A stretch of 64,000 nt of DNA. Source: Rhynchosporium graminicola (Eukaryota; Ascomycota; Leotiomycetes; Helotiales; Ploettnerulaceae). A program made the position numbers and the translations under genes. The stretch lies in the NCBI GenBank assembly GCA_900074885.1, contig FJUW01000019.1, positions 558,001-622,000 on the forward strand, read 5' to 3'. This document shows positions 1-11,900 of this stretch, piece after piece (position 1 is the first letter of the stretch; every line of letters begins with the position of its first letter). Below the pieces are notes generated by a model. It worked only from the letters and a program-made list of their open reading frames with translations. It was not told the DNA's origin and searched no databases.

Positions 1-1911
1 ACCAATAGTTGCGATATCGAGGTAACCGCCGCCAGGTGCTGCCATGAAGAAATCTGCACCAACTCCTGTTGCTACCATCTTCTCTGCAGCTTTTCGCCAG
101 CCTGGATGTTCTGTGTTTAGAAGCTTCTTCTCTGCGTCGCCACCGTGCTGTTTGCCATCGTCACGTAAGAAAAGGCGACCTGGGCCATAGGTCGGTAAAG
201 CTGCGAGGGAACATATGATCTTTCCGCCGGTCTTTTCAAGCGCAGCTAGGGCAGCAGTCAATGTTGGGAGAAGAGCTGGTTCCGGATTTTTGATTTGAGA
301 AAACAGTGCAGGTAGTTGAGTCAACAAGGAGGTGATGTTCGACCTGATCGTGTGAGCAATTGCCTTGCCTCAAACATAAGCAATTAACCGAGACTTACTT
401 CGCTTCGTAGGGATCTACAAACAATCCTTCCTCGAGAGGGAGGAATGGGTCTTCAATGTCAGGCATGATGAGCATCTGAGCTTGATCCAAAGCAGGCTTC
501 AATCTTTGTTAGCAGTAGTCAAATAAGTCATAGAAACAAAACCTACGTTCATGTTGTAGAAGTGGATATCCTTGTCAAAAGTGACAAATCCAACCTTGGC
601 ACCTTCTGGGGTTCGTCTCGCTGGTACGCCGTCCGCATTCTGAGACTCATCACCGTATAGAGCTGCCATAACTCCCTCACAGAACGCCTCTAGGAAGCCC
701 TTGTTGAAAGCTTCCTGACCGACATCAATTAAGAAGAGGAGCCTTAATCCGACAGGTTGCTTTGACCAGTACTCCTTAGGAACCAAGAACTCTACAGTCC
801 CTCGCATCAGCTCGGGACGTTGCTCCCTGTCCAAGCGAGCTCCTTGAGGGGTGATGGCCGAGAAGTATTCTGGCGGCACATCATTTGCATAGTTGCACAT
901 ATTGCATACAAACTTATTTCCCCCATCCCGGAAAACCATGAAAGGGTTGATGTATGCCCGGCATCTGTGACATCTCGGAGGTCCAATATTCCCGAAGTCC
1001 AACACAGGTATCTCGAGCTCGCCTGGTTGTAGCGGAGCAAGTGGTTGCAGCAGAAGACCAAGGGGAAGCCCAGTTGATTGTAGGGCATCCGCCGCTGATG
1101 GGATGCTGTTCATTGTAAGGCGTGTGAATTTCGGCGATGCGTTTCCTTGATCAAAGGCAACGAAAGACACAGATGCCGGAGGAGGGATGTGGTGTTCGAA
1201 AGTTGGGTATACATTGTTCAGGTAGTATTGCGCTATGGCGTCTCGGGATCTGGGTACACTGGGTATCTGATCTGGGTCAACACGACCTTGCGCCGAAGCT
1301 TGCATGTTCGCAGCAAATCCAGGATCGACTCCCCCATTTCGAGAAGCAAATTCAGTAGAAGTTGCGAGATTGGCGGGGTTAAAAGGGCCATTGGCTGGAG
1401 CTGGAAATTGGGACATTTGAGGTGTAACTGGCGTATTCGAAAATTGTCTTGCCTGTTGACCTGGCATGACTGAAGGATACGCATTTAGGTATTGCGTGGG
1501 AGCAAACTCTCCTTGGGGCGTACCATTGAAAGCTGCAGAAGATCCTGAGGGCTCCACGATGTGATGGGCATGTCTGTCCTTCTTCTTCTTCCTGCCATGT
1601 GTGCTGACCTCTCCTAATCCTAGCCCACCCATCTGCGCTGCTAATCCTCCATCTTGTGCCTGCGCACCTTTATCAGGAAAGTAGCCTTGCCCTTGGCCTT
1701 GCGCTTGCGGAATCGCATATGGAGTATGTCCTGGCGGCGCATTTTTGTATGGTGTAAGTGTAGGATTGCTGAAACCTACATCCGGTTGTTGCGTTTGTTG
1801 ATACGGCGAAGGAGCAATGGGAGGTTGAAATGGAGATCCAAGCTGTCCAGATCTATTCGGATCATTGGGATCTTGGTAAGGTGTTCCCTGGCCATACTGG
1901 TATTCAGACAT
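1..1911 (-). CDS. SEC24: COPII coat cargo adaptor Sec24, 3' end beyond window
   Basis: Sec24 is the cargo-binding partner of Sec23 in the inner COPII coat, which buds vesicles from the endoplasmic reticulum. Three exons fit on the minus strand: 547-1911, 399-496 and 1-343. The introns are 497-546 and 344-398, and the gene runs off the left edge, so 602 residues are visible. The first ~220 residues are a Pro/Gln/Gly-rich tail typical of the family. A zinc finger follows (Cys314, Cys317, Cys336, Cys339), then the trunk domain. The last exon reads through GADFFMAAPGGGYLDIATIG, a typical Sec24 trunk stretch. The start at 1911 gives the first Met (MSEYQYG). In the first intron the AG nearest the branch site is skipped; only the second AG keeps the Sec24 frame. 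Its promoter is shared with CFT2 on the other strand. The identification is firm; the C-terminus cannot be judged. Confidence 0.93.
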
Positions 1912-2367
1912 TTTGAAGTCGCCTCGAGGAGTAGCGCAAGGAAGATAGGTACAACGAGAAGCTCTTGAATGATTTGCGCGCAGCCTGACAGATTGATGAT
2001 TGAATTAAGAGATTCTTAGCATCATATTCTCCTAACCTGAGGAGAATCGAGCGCATTCAATCGAAAAGGTCTGGAAACCTGTCGTATTGACTTGACACCT
2101 TTCGAGATACGGAACGGAACAATCTGGCCCCCGGCATCTAGATCGCGCTTTCTTTCATAGATGCCGCTAGCGATGGCCTTGGGTCGATGCGCGACGACTC
2201 CAACCATCCCTGTGTCCAACCCCGAATTCAACATCAACAACCTAAACTCAGTCTCGGATCTCCGACTACTAATATTAGAATTATCGCAACCGCGCTTGAA
2301 TATCCAGAGTATGCGACTCAATATCTTCGACACCCAGATGCCTTGATAGGATCTTTTCTAGGACACC
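1912..2367. promoter_or_regulatory. Shared intergenic region between SEC24 and CFT2
   Basis: This 456-bp stretch separates the start codons of two genes that point away from each other. It must hold both 5' leaders and at least one promoter. I see no clear TATA box. Short ORFs here on both strands look like chance. Confidence 0.5.
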
Positions 2368-5300
2368 ATGTTCACTTTTTGCTCCCTGCTGGGCGCGCAG
2401 TCAGAATCATCGGCATCGCAATCACTGTTGGAGCTCGACGGAGGTGTGAAAGTCCTAATAGATGTAGGTTGGGACGAGACATTTGATGTGGCTAAGCTGA
2501 AAGAGCTTGAGAAGTAGGTTGAGCGTTCCGTTTGAGGCTCAGGGAGGGCGAATTCCATCGAGAACAATGTATAGCAGTCAACAATGAAGACAATTTCTAC
2601 CATCCTTCAGAAACCTCTTGACTCGCTGTGCATCTGCCGTACCTTGCCCTGCCCTACCCTGCCTTCATCTGATCACTATCTGCTCTGAAATGCTAATTTC
2701 TACATAGACAAGTCCCTACTCTATCGATTATTCTCCTCACACATGCGACAGTTGCCCACCTTGCAGCTTTCGCTCACTGCTGCAAGCACTTCCCTCTATT
2801 CCCACGAATACCAGTCTACGCAACCCTTCCAGTCATCCAACTAGGTCGAACCCTCATCCAAGACCTCTATGCCTCGACCCCTCTATCAGCAACCATAATA
2901 GCACCTTCAGCGCTCTCAGAAGCGTCCTACTCCTATTCGCAAAAAATATCAGCCAACGAAGATGCCAACATACTTCTCCAACCCCCGACAAGTGAAGAAA
3001 TAGCATCATACTTCGCGCTCATCCACCCTCTCAAATACTCGCAACCACATCAACCACTACCATCTCCTTCCTCACCACCACTAAACGGCCTCACAATCAC
3101 AGCCTACAATGCAGGACATACTCTTGGAGGCACGATCTGGCATATCCAGCATGGTCTGGAATCGATTGTATATGCAGTGGATTGGAATCAGGGTCGTGAG
3201 AACGTGCTGGCCGGTGCAGCATGGCTGGGTGGAGCTGGAGCCGGAGGTGCAGAAGTTATCGAACAGCTACGGAAACCGACAGCGTTGATTTGCAGTAGTC
3301 GGGGAGGAGAACGCAATGCGTTGACCGGTGGAAGAGCGAAACGTGATGAGCATCTTCTGGAAATGATCAAGTCATCAGTCAGCCAAGGTGGAATCGTCCT
3401 TATCCCCATAGATTCAAGTGCTCGCGTTCTAGAGCTTGCATACTTGCTGGAACATGCATGGCGAACAGAGGCCAAAGACGATGATAGTCCTCTCCGAAGC
3501 TCCAGGCTTTACCTGGCGAGCAAGAATATTGGTGCGACAATGCGCTATACACGAAGTATGTTGGAGTGGATGGACGATGCTATCGTTCGGGAATTTGAGG
3601 CGAATGCTGGATTACAGCAGAAAGAAAATCAAAACTCAAAAGCTGGTGGTAATGCAGGTCCATTCGACTTTAAGCACCTACGGCTGCTAGAGCGTAGGGG
3701 TCAGATTGACAGGATCCTGGGTCAAACAGATAGTCTTGGGAGATCGGTTGGAAAGGTCATACTTGCAAGCGACACCTCCCTCGAATGGGGCTTCTCGAGA
3801 GAAGTATTGAAGTCCATTGCTGACGACAGCCGAAATCTTATCATTCTTACGGAAAGGCTGGGTAAGCCTGAGGGCGAGGCAAAAACTGGCCTGGCAAGAA
3901 CGCTATGGTCGTGGTGGGACGAAAAGAGAAATGGGGTTGTCTCAGAAACCACAAAGTCCGGGGTGACTATAGAGAGAGTCAACAGTGGAGGAAGACAGGT
4001 CGAACTCAGAAATGCCAAACGGGTCGCTCTAGAAGGAAACGAGCTCAGCGTGTATCAACAATGGCTCGCTACTCAACGTCAACTACAAACCACTCTCCAA
4101 TCCGGCGGCGCGACATCCCTCGAAAGTTCAGCAGATGTTGTCGACGATGCGTCCTCCGACTCGTCCTCAGACTCCGATGACTCCGAGACAGAACAACAAG
4201 GAAAGTCTTTGAACATCTCAGCAACGATGGGACAGGCCAGCCGCAAGAAAATTGGTCTCAGCGACGAGGATCTAGGTGTCAACGTCCTTATTCGCCGGAA
4301 GGACGTTTTCGATTATGATGTTCGTGGAAAGAAGGGTCGCGAGAAGATGTTCCCTCTTTCCATCCGTAGGAAACGAAACGACGATTTCGGAGAACTGATC
4401 CGACCGGAAGATTTCCTCAGAGCAGAAGAGAGAGATGAGGTTGATGGCCAGGATATGCGTCATAAGCCGAATAAGAACGACACCAGAGATACGTTTGGCA
4501 AGAAGAGGAAATGGGATGAACCTCAGCATGATCGCCAAATGACGAATGGGGATAGTAAGAGGCAGCACACCAACCGGAACCAACGTGATTCTATCGATAT
4601 TCCCGACATTCCTCCTGGACCTGAAGATGAACCATCAGAAGATGAAGGACCTTCCGCTATCGACGAAGCCATCGCCGAATCCTCCCCCTCTCGCGTAGTG
4701 TTCTCCACCGAATTTCTAATCCTGAATCTCCGAATCGGCTTCGTAGATTTCGCCGGTCTCCACGACAAGCGCAGCTTACAAATGTTAATACCTTTAATCG
4801 CACCACGCAAACTCATTCTCGTAGGCGGCATGAAAGATGAGACGCTAGCTTTAGCGACCGATTGCCGCAGACTGCTCGGAAAGGGGGAGAGTGAGAGTGC
4901 GGTTGATGTTTATACGCCACAAGTAGGGGATTGGGTCGATGCTAGTGTTGATACAAACGCGTGGGCCGTGAGGTTGACGAGTGCGCTTGTGAAAGGTTTG
5001 ACGTGGCAGAATGTTAAGGATTTGAGGATTGCAACTGTGACTGCGAGATTAGAGTCTGGCGTCGTCGTGACAGAACCTGACGCGGAGGAGAGTCATAAGA
5101 AACAAAAACTCCTCAAATCAGACGATAACGACTCGATACAACCCAAGGAACTCGTCCGCACCTCCCCAACAGCACAAGTCGAGATCCCGACTTTAGATAT
5201 CCTTCCCTCGAACATGGCCTCAGCTACGAGATCAGTTGCACAGCCTCTACAGGTCGGTGATCTGCGTCTTGCAGATTTGAGGAAGATCATGTTGGCTTCG

Positions 5301-5495
5301 AGTCATACTGCTGAGTTCAAGGGCGAAGGGACGTTGCTTATCGACAGCTCCGTTATAGTGAGGAAGACTGGTACAGGCAGAATTGAGGTCGAAAGTATTG
5401 GGCTGGCTACTTCTATGGGTCCAGGGACTGGATATGGAAGTACGTTCTATGCTGTTAAGAGCATGATTTATCAGGGCTTGGCGGTGGTGAAATGA
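2368..5495 (+). CDS. CFT2: Cleavage and polyadenylation factor subunit Cft2 (CPSF100)
   Basis: Cft2 is the catalytically inactive metallo-beta-lactamase/beta-CASP partner of the pre-mRNA 3'-end endonuclease Ysh1 (CPSF73), acting in the nuclear cleavage and polyadenylation factor. Two exons, 2368-2513 and 2708-5495, give 977 residues; the 194-bp intron is long for this window. The protein starts MFTFCSLLGA, then has SLLELDGGVKVLIDVGWDE as in Cft2 orthologs. The place where an active enzyme has its HxHxDH metal ligands reads LTHATVAHLAAF, so the zinc site is missing, as known for CPSF100. The beta-CASP part follows. A long charged linker (about residues 500-680, with acidic Asp/Ser runs and KKRKW-type basic patches) precedes the C-terminal region. 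The large second exon alone would start at an internal Met (3177); the upstream exon restores the normal N-terminus. Confidence 0.93.
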
Positions 5496-5859
5496 GGGAA
5501 TTGGCGTTAAATGAACTTTGAAGCGGCGAGGGGGATGGTTGTGTGTATACTAAAGACATTAAGTGTAACATAAGTGTATGTATGATACGATCATGACACT
5601 TCATCACAATTTCGGTATGAACATTTGAAAGTCGTTCGGTGGCCAGTGTATGTGGGCTTGTCATGTGAGGTATGTAAAGCTCTAATCTCTCGCTCAACTT
5701 ATGTCATGCTTACATCAATGAAACCAGAAGCAAATCCAAAGTCCTCGCTATATACAGATCCACCCAATCTCCTTCTATCATATCACCTCCATTAGCACCA
5801 ACCAAACCGGACCACGCAAAGCCCTTACAACTCACTTTCTCAACAGTACGCACTCACAA
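5496..5859. other. Intergenic region between converging genes
   Basis: This 364-bp stretch lies between the 3' ends of CFT2 and the minus-strand conserved fungal gene. It presumably holds both 3' untranslated regions. I see no gene or repeat in it. Confidence 0.5.
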
Positions 5860-6789
5860 TCACTCTCCCTTCTCCCTCCACAACCAAACCACCGGTCTCC
5901 CACCATTCCTAATATTCCCATTCCTCACTTTATTCCATCCGAAATCGCCCAAGCTCTTCTTCATCTTATCCTTATCATCCATATTAACCCTCAATCCCTG
6001 TGCCCAGTGTCCGTTCCCCTTCTCCACGACTTCATGCACGACATTCTTCTTGTCATCACCATCCGTACAACCGACCTGCTTCAGAAACTCCTTCACATTC
6101 ATCGACACCGGAACGTAGAATTTCGTGTGTGTGGATGGATTGATCGGGTGGATTGTGAGTCCGGTTTGCCAGGGCTTGTGAGGGGTTTTCAAGATGTGAA
6201 TTATGGTGTGTTCGGACGGGAATATGTATGCGTAGCCGGGGGGGACGCCGACGCCGCCGAGGTGGTTCTTGAGATGGACGCCTGGGAAGCCGTGGTCGGT
6301 GAGAGGGGCCATGGAGGGGTGCGTGGTGAATGGGTTGGTCATGGGATAGATGCCAGGCATGGACATGTAGGGCATGGTTGGTTGGTAGACGGCTGCAGGA
6401 GGCTGGATATATCCCGGCATGCCCGGGTATTGGGGGATGTTGAACCCGGAGTTGGGTGGTGGTGGACCGGCGTCGAAACCGTGAGCTGTGTTGTGGCCTC
6501 TGTAAGCCATTGGGTTGTTGATGCTGAAAGTTGGTTGTGTTTGAGGTTGGAGTGACTGGAAGGGAGGTGGTGGTGGACCGGTATCTTCGCCGTGAATTGG
6601 ATTCCAGCCTTGAATGCCGCCTACGCGTGCGCTGATGTGGTAGATGAAATGGACGAGGGTGTTGGAGGTGGAATACACTGAGATTGAGTAGTATTGGACT
6701 TGTTGGACTGTTGAAAGTGGTGAGAGGAGAGTGGCGTGGGTGAGGACCACTTTAGCGATGCCGGCAGGGAGAGAGGTGGTAGAGATCAC
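5860..6789 (-). CDS. Conserved fungal protein of unknown function with proline-rich N-terminus
   Basis: I cannot name this gene, but the C-terminal ~130 residues (from about residue 178, GVGVPPGYAYIFPSEHT, to the end at GGRPVVWLWREKGE) look like a module I recall from many uncharacterised filamentous-fungal proteins. It has a PPGYxYxFPxEHT opening, PWQ and FYVP motifs, and a closing GWN...GGRPVVWLW strand. The middle is rich in Pro, Gly, Tyr and Met (residues 60-175). Two related blocks, GWNPIHGEDTGPPPPPF and GHNTAHGFDAGPPPPNSGF, look like a short tandem duplication. The first ~58 residues do not resemble protein of this type and may be intron or leader. The true start could be Met94 (position 6510) or an upstream exon. 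No signal peptide or membrane segment is convincing. Confidence 0.6.
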   Translation of the reverse strand: MISTTSLPAGIAKVVLTHATLLSPLSTVQQVQYYSISVYSTSNTLVHFIYHISARVGGIQGWNPIHGEDTGPPPPPFQSLQPQTQPTFSINNPMAYRGHNTAHGFDAGPPPPNSGFNIPQYPGMPGYIQPPAAVYQPTMPYMSMPGIYPMTNPFTTHPSMAPLTDHGFPGVHLKNHLGGVGVPPGYAYIFPSEHTIIHILKTPHKPWQTGLTIHPINPSTHTKFYVPVSMNVKEFLKQVGCTDGDDKKNVVHEVVEKGNGHWAQGLRVNMDDKDKMKKSLGDFGWNKVRNGNIRNGGRPVVWLWREKGE

Positions 6790-8186
6790 TCTCTCTGAGA
6801 AGGAAGCCAGAATTCCTGGCTGGGAGGGTTTGATGAACCAGAGAGATCAGATGGAGTTGAAAATGCTTGATTTGGTCCTTGTTTTGGTGCTTGGTTGATG
6901 GTAGAGATTTGTTTTGGTTGTGATAAGAAGCGAGAAAGAAGCGAGAAGTGGGTGCTGGTTGCGTTGGAGGAAAGAATATTTGGCCGGAGGAGGAGGTATA
7001 TGTAGAGGTTTAGAAAGGCTGCGAATCATGCTTGAGAAATCGTGCATACCACTCGCAGCCATGAATCACGGTATGTTACTTTTCAGCAAACAGGACTCAT
7101 ATGACTGTGCAGCATTCTGTCAATCTAGATTGGAAATTCGGTTGAAATGACTGGCCACAGCAACCGAATATAGATCGAATAATTCAAGCAACTCGTGAGT
7201 GTCTTTCCTGACGCAGGAACCAGCCCTTCTATCTTTGACTCTCGGAGGTCGACCTTCCTTGAAGACCATTCACACAGCGGATTCGTCGCATTTCTGGTAG
7301 CCATATCTATTTATAATGCGGGTATATAATGCGGATACATTATTGAATTATATTTATTGCACGAAGTGCAGGGCTAGTAGTATATGCCATGACCTTGATG
7401 CACAAGAGGGCTGATTTCGAATATAGGATCATTGAAGGGGCCTGTCCCAACCCCAAGGAGGTTATACGGCCATAATCCGGAAGGAGCGAAGAAATTTTTT
7501 TTTTCGGTTTTGCCAAATATATTTAGCAAGCTCACAAACCTGTATTATCCCAATCTTTGTATTTACAAGAAATTGCGCCTATATCTCTGTGCTGTAGCAT
7601 CTTCACATCAAGGTGACCATGGAAATAGTCTTTGGACTGATCTATGTTAGAATAGAGAGAGCTAGTGATCAACTCGGCTTTTCCCTGAGCTGCATTTAAG
7701 TTGAGTGCAAATTAGGTCGAATAGAAAGAACACGATATCACTCGAGATATGGAAAGAGTCAGGCATTTGAGTGCTTTCAGTATGTGACATCAGTATCTGT
7801 CGTCTGGTCAACTTACAAATAATTTGAATCTCGCTTAATTCGAGGCAGATTTTCCATCAAGACAATAGCTGTAAAATGGGTAAATAATGGAAATCGCTAA
7901 ATACACGACGTTATAATTCCCATGAATACGTACTCCTATATATATCCAGAAATCGTAAAGACTCCGTTCAAGGTCTGAATTATCCGCTTAGAGGAGGAGT
8001 ATTCTCTCAAATTCAGCATACGATAAAATAAAATAAACCTTCATCAAATCGCTAGAGAAAAAACATTCTCGCAACTTCAGCACAATGTTATAGAAGTAAT
8101 ATAAATTAGACAATCTTTCTCGAATCCCCAAAAGAGAAGAACATGCAAAAAGAGGAAGTCTCCACTGCTGGAAACCTCGGGAATTG
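6790..8186. other. Intergenic region, increasingly AT-rich towards the repeat block
   Basis: No convincing gene is visible. A minus-strand ORF at 6847-7062 could hold an upstream exon of the neighbouring conserved gene, but I found no splice pair that proves it. From about 7300 the sequence becomes AT-rich, leading into the transposon-rich block. A 7-bp inverted repeat (8175-8181 with 8189-8195) ends against the tRNA-like fragment. Confidence 0.4.
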
Positions 8187-8220
8187 AGCCCGAGGTGGGG
8201 CTCGAACCCACGACCTTGAG
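8187..8220 (-). tRNA. 3' fragment of a tRNA gene (lysine-like), truncated
   Basis: Read on the minus strand this has a perfect T arm (8195-8211: stem GTGGG/CCCAC, loop TTCGAGC), the five-base variable loop AGGTC (8212-8216), and a 3' acceptor strand CTCGGGC (8188-8194) followed by a discriminator base at 8187. Beyond ~8220 the anticodon arm and 5' half are missing and AT-rich RIP-type sequence begins. The variable loop and T arm match what I recall of fungal tRNA-Lys, but without an anticodon the identity is inferred. It could be a target tRNA broken by an insertion, or the tail of a tRNA-derived SINE. Confidence 0.5.
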
Positions 8221-8699
8221 GTGTCTTTAGTAGTTATTGGTCTTCATTTAAAGACTTTTTACTGTTAAGAGCCACTATTAAATCCTTAGTTATCGAGCGG
8301 GAAGTTCTTAAAATATATAGCTAAGTACTAGTAATAAGTAAAGGAATTCTTACTATTTTATCTGCTTCAGATAAGAGTACTAGTAAGAGCAGTAATTATA
8401 AGTATACTATTTTATATCTAATATAAGTCTTTTCTAGTAGTAATAGATAGAAATTATTTCGATAGTCTTACGAGTATTTAAATAGATAGAGGAAACTTAA
8501 TTATAGATTTCGCTAATTAAATAGATATATAATAAGGTATAGTATTATACGTATAGACAACTATTATAAAGTAGTAAGCTATTATTAATAATATAGCTAT
8601 TTCTTAATATATTTTATTTATTAAAAACGATTCTTAGTTAGATTAGTATAATTTCTTAATTAAATTAAAGGAGTTACGTACGAGTTCTAATAGTATATT
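8221..8699. repeat. AT-rich RIP-like flank outside the LTR element
   Basis: This stretch has the same base bias as the retrotransposon: long runs of TA-rich sequence, few CA or TG dinucleotides, and CG kept. It lies between the tRNA fragment and the left LTR, so it is not part of the element. It may be an older repeat into which the LTR element inserted, or unique DNA mutated by spread of RIP. No coding sequence is readable. Confidence 0.5.
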
Positions 8700-8937
8700 T
8701 GTGACGCTTACTCTAGAAAGGTCTTAAAACTACCTGAGTAATAAGACCTTATATTGCTATGAATATGAAGTAGTAAGAATCACTTGAGAATCTATAACTA
8801 AGGAGTGAAGAAGTAGAGAGAGAAGGGAAGTATATATATGAAAAGGGGCCCCTAAACTCTACTCGTATAATCTCGCTTAGTAGTACGTGTTTCTACTAAT
8901 AAGGAGAAACCTCTAAACCTGACTAGTTATTATATTA
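8700..8937 (-). repeat. Long terminal repeat, 3' LTR relative to element coding
   Basis: It starts TGTGACGCTTACTC on the plus strand and aligns without gaps to the repeat at 15029. A purine-rich tract lies just inside it on the minus strand (GAGGGAGGGG, about 8938-8947), as expected for the polypurine primer next to a 3' LTR. Most differences from its partner are transitions. Confidence 0.85.
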
Positions 8938-8947
8938 CCCCTCCCTC

Positions 8948-11900
8948 TGAAAAAAGCTCGCCCTCGAGCGTTAGTCTATTTCCTTATTACTATTAAGGTA
9001 GTCGTAATTATTAATTCTATCGTAGAAAGCTTTTAGCTAATCAGGTAGTTTAGTAGGAGGTCTAGCTTATATTAGGTTATTAAAGTGGAATTATTATAGC
9101 TTAGTAGGAGCGTATTTAACGTCTATAGTATCGTACTATATGAGATCGACGTCTTGATTTAACTAGGAAACTCGGTATAAGAGGCTATTGCGCTACTTAC
9201 GGCACGTAAGTATATTTTCGATCTCCTATTTATTATTACTAGTAATATTAATAAGTAGTAGTAGCGGTAAGGTTTATCCTAGTAAGGGGTCGTTTAGATA
9301 CTTCTATAGCTTAGCAGTAGGGAATACGTTATATACTTTTATACTAGCAGGGAGCTCTAGACGATAAGAGCTTCCGACCTTTTTAATTACACGGAAGAGT
9401 ATATTAGTCGGGAAGTCGAGTTTTTTACTAGGTCGAGTACTCGTAAAATAGCGTATATCTAGCTAGATAAGGTTATCTATAGTGAAGTCGACTTTATAGC
9501 GTAAGCGATTATAGGATTAGGATATCTTAGCTTAAGCACGTTAGAGGCTTAATTAAGCAGTAATCTAAGCGTCGCGCAGATAATTAGCGTAATCTAGAGC
9601 TTACTAAGTATTTAACTTATTAGTAAGTATAGTAGAGTCAAGTAGGTCTTTCTAATTCTAATTAACACGGGGTATATATCTATAAACGACTTCAAAGGGT
9701 AAGAGACCTCTAAGGGATTCGTAAGAGAGAGTTATCTAGGCGTAGTCTATAATAAGTAAGAATTCCGACTAGTCGTCTTAATAGTAAGAGATAAAAGGTT
9801 ATAATCTGCATTAGAGATATTAGTTATAGATCTCTATTTAGTTATCTATTTACGAGTAGTCTGCTATAGAAAGCTATCTTTTAGTACTAAGAATCGTAAT
9901 AACTATAGTTTAAAAACAGGAAACGAATTAAGGCCCTCTATTAGAGGTAATTATTAATAGAGCTCCGAAATAGCAGTATACGTAATATAAGTAAAGCTTT
10001 ATAAGGTCGCGCGTATCAGAGGTCTTTCGGTATAGAATACTAATTACTTATTTACTAAAACAGTCGATAAATATAAGAACGTTATTATAGCTATATTTAT
10101 CGTAGTTAAAGCTATAGTAGTCGACTATAATATGCTCCTATGGACGTGATAGTATAAGCAGAGGTTAGAGGAGGCCCGGTTTCTTATCGCGCAGAACTTG
10201 AATTAATTAGTAAGTATAATAGTTATAGTAGTACTAGTTAATAGTTAAAGCGATTCCGTACTACTAGTATTATAATACTAGTAGTTATAAGGTCTTCTTT
10301 ACACTTAGATAAGTAGTCTCTAATCAGTCGTATACTTCGCATATAAGTAGCGTGCGAAAGTATAAGATATTAGGTACGATTAGTTTTCCTTTATAAAGTA
10401 GAAGATCTTTTTCTATAGTTAGTTTTCTAGGAGTAGCAGAGAGAGCTTATTTCCGTAAAGCTTAGAGTAATAGCGTAGTGCGATTAGAATTAAGTACTTA
10501 CTATACTATAGAAAAGACTAGCGATAGGTTAGCGACTTCTAAGGCGTTAATAAGCTTAAAGTTATCTATAGAGTCGGAGCTATTCCGGAGGTTACTTATA
10601 AGTAATACTAGATCGATTTGGTTTTCGCGTAATAGCTACTATAAACGCTAAGTTCTTTTAGTATTATTCTAGTTATCTAATTTATCTATTCTACGAGAGA
10701 GAGCGTTAGCGAGTAGATTATACTTCCTAAGTCGATAAGTAATTATAAAGTTATAATCTGCGAGTAGCTCGGCTTATTAAGCTTATTATACGTTTAGCTA
10801 TTTAGAGGTTATAAAGTACTTAAGAGCTTTATAATTAGTAATAACGCGGATCTGATATAGTACGCCTGCGAGCTCAGATCTCTAGTTACTAAAAGATTAT
10901 ATAATTATAAGTATTTTCTTATCGTAAATAGCGTAATTAAGCTCGGCAGGTAATATAGTCTTAGAGAAGTAAGCTACTAGGAACTAGTCTTTATTATACT
11001 ATTACGATAGTATACCTGCTATTACTTTATTACTAGTGTCTATTTCGATTATATAAGGTAGATATTACTAATAGTAGTAGAGGAGTAATACTAAAGTGAG
11101 AGCGTGCTTTAGGTGATTAAAGGTATCTTTATACTCCTTAGCGAACCGAAATAATATATTATTTTTAGTAAGTTATATAAGAGGTTTTAAAATAATTCAG
11201 TAGTCCTTAATAAATCGTTAGTAGAAGTTATAAAAGCCTAAGAACGATTATACGCCTTTAACTATAGTCGAGTAATTCTAAGATTATATAATATTAACCT
11301 TCTTAGGGTCTACCTCGATCCTAGAAGTAGAGATAATAAATCTAAGGTATTTAGTGCGAGTAATATTGAATTTACACTTCTTAAGGTCGGCTTATAATCT
11401 AGTATCTTATAATCATTATAGCACCTTATATATATATAATTAATACTATAGTAAGTCGTTAGAGTAGATCAGAATATCGTCTAGATATACTATATAGAAG
11501 TCGTCTAAGTAGTTAAATAAGATATTATTTATATATCGCTAGTATATCGTAGGGCTATTAGTTAGACCGAAAGGGAGTACCTTGCACTTATATATATTAT
11601 AACAGGTCCGGAAGGTCGTATACTCTTTAGAGGCTAGATCTATTCGAATTCGGTAGAACACCTAGCGAATATCTAGTTTAGTGAATATCTTAGTAGTAGA
11701 GATTCTAGCTAGCGTTTTATCGATTAATAGCAGTAGATATTAATCCTTCCTCGTAAGGTTATTAAGTGCGCGAAAGTCGATATAGAATCTTAGACTTCTA
11801 TTAGCTTTCTTAACGAAAAGAATAAGTATAGCGTATAGTACTTAAGAAGGTTTAATAAAACCTTTAGCTAAGTTATTAGTAATATACGCCTTAACGACTT

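Noticed and set aside
6007..6555. Plus-strand ORF of 182 codons
   Set aside because: Exact antisense shadow of the conserved fungal gene, whose own frame shows a real domain.
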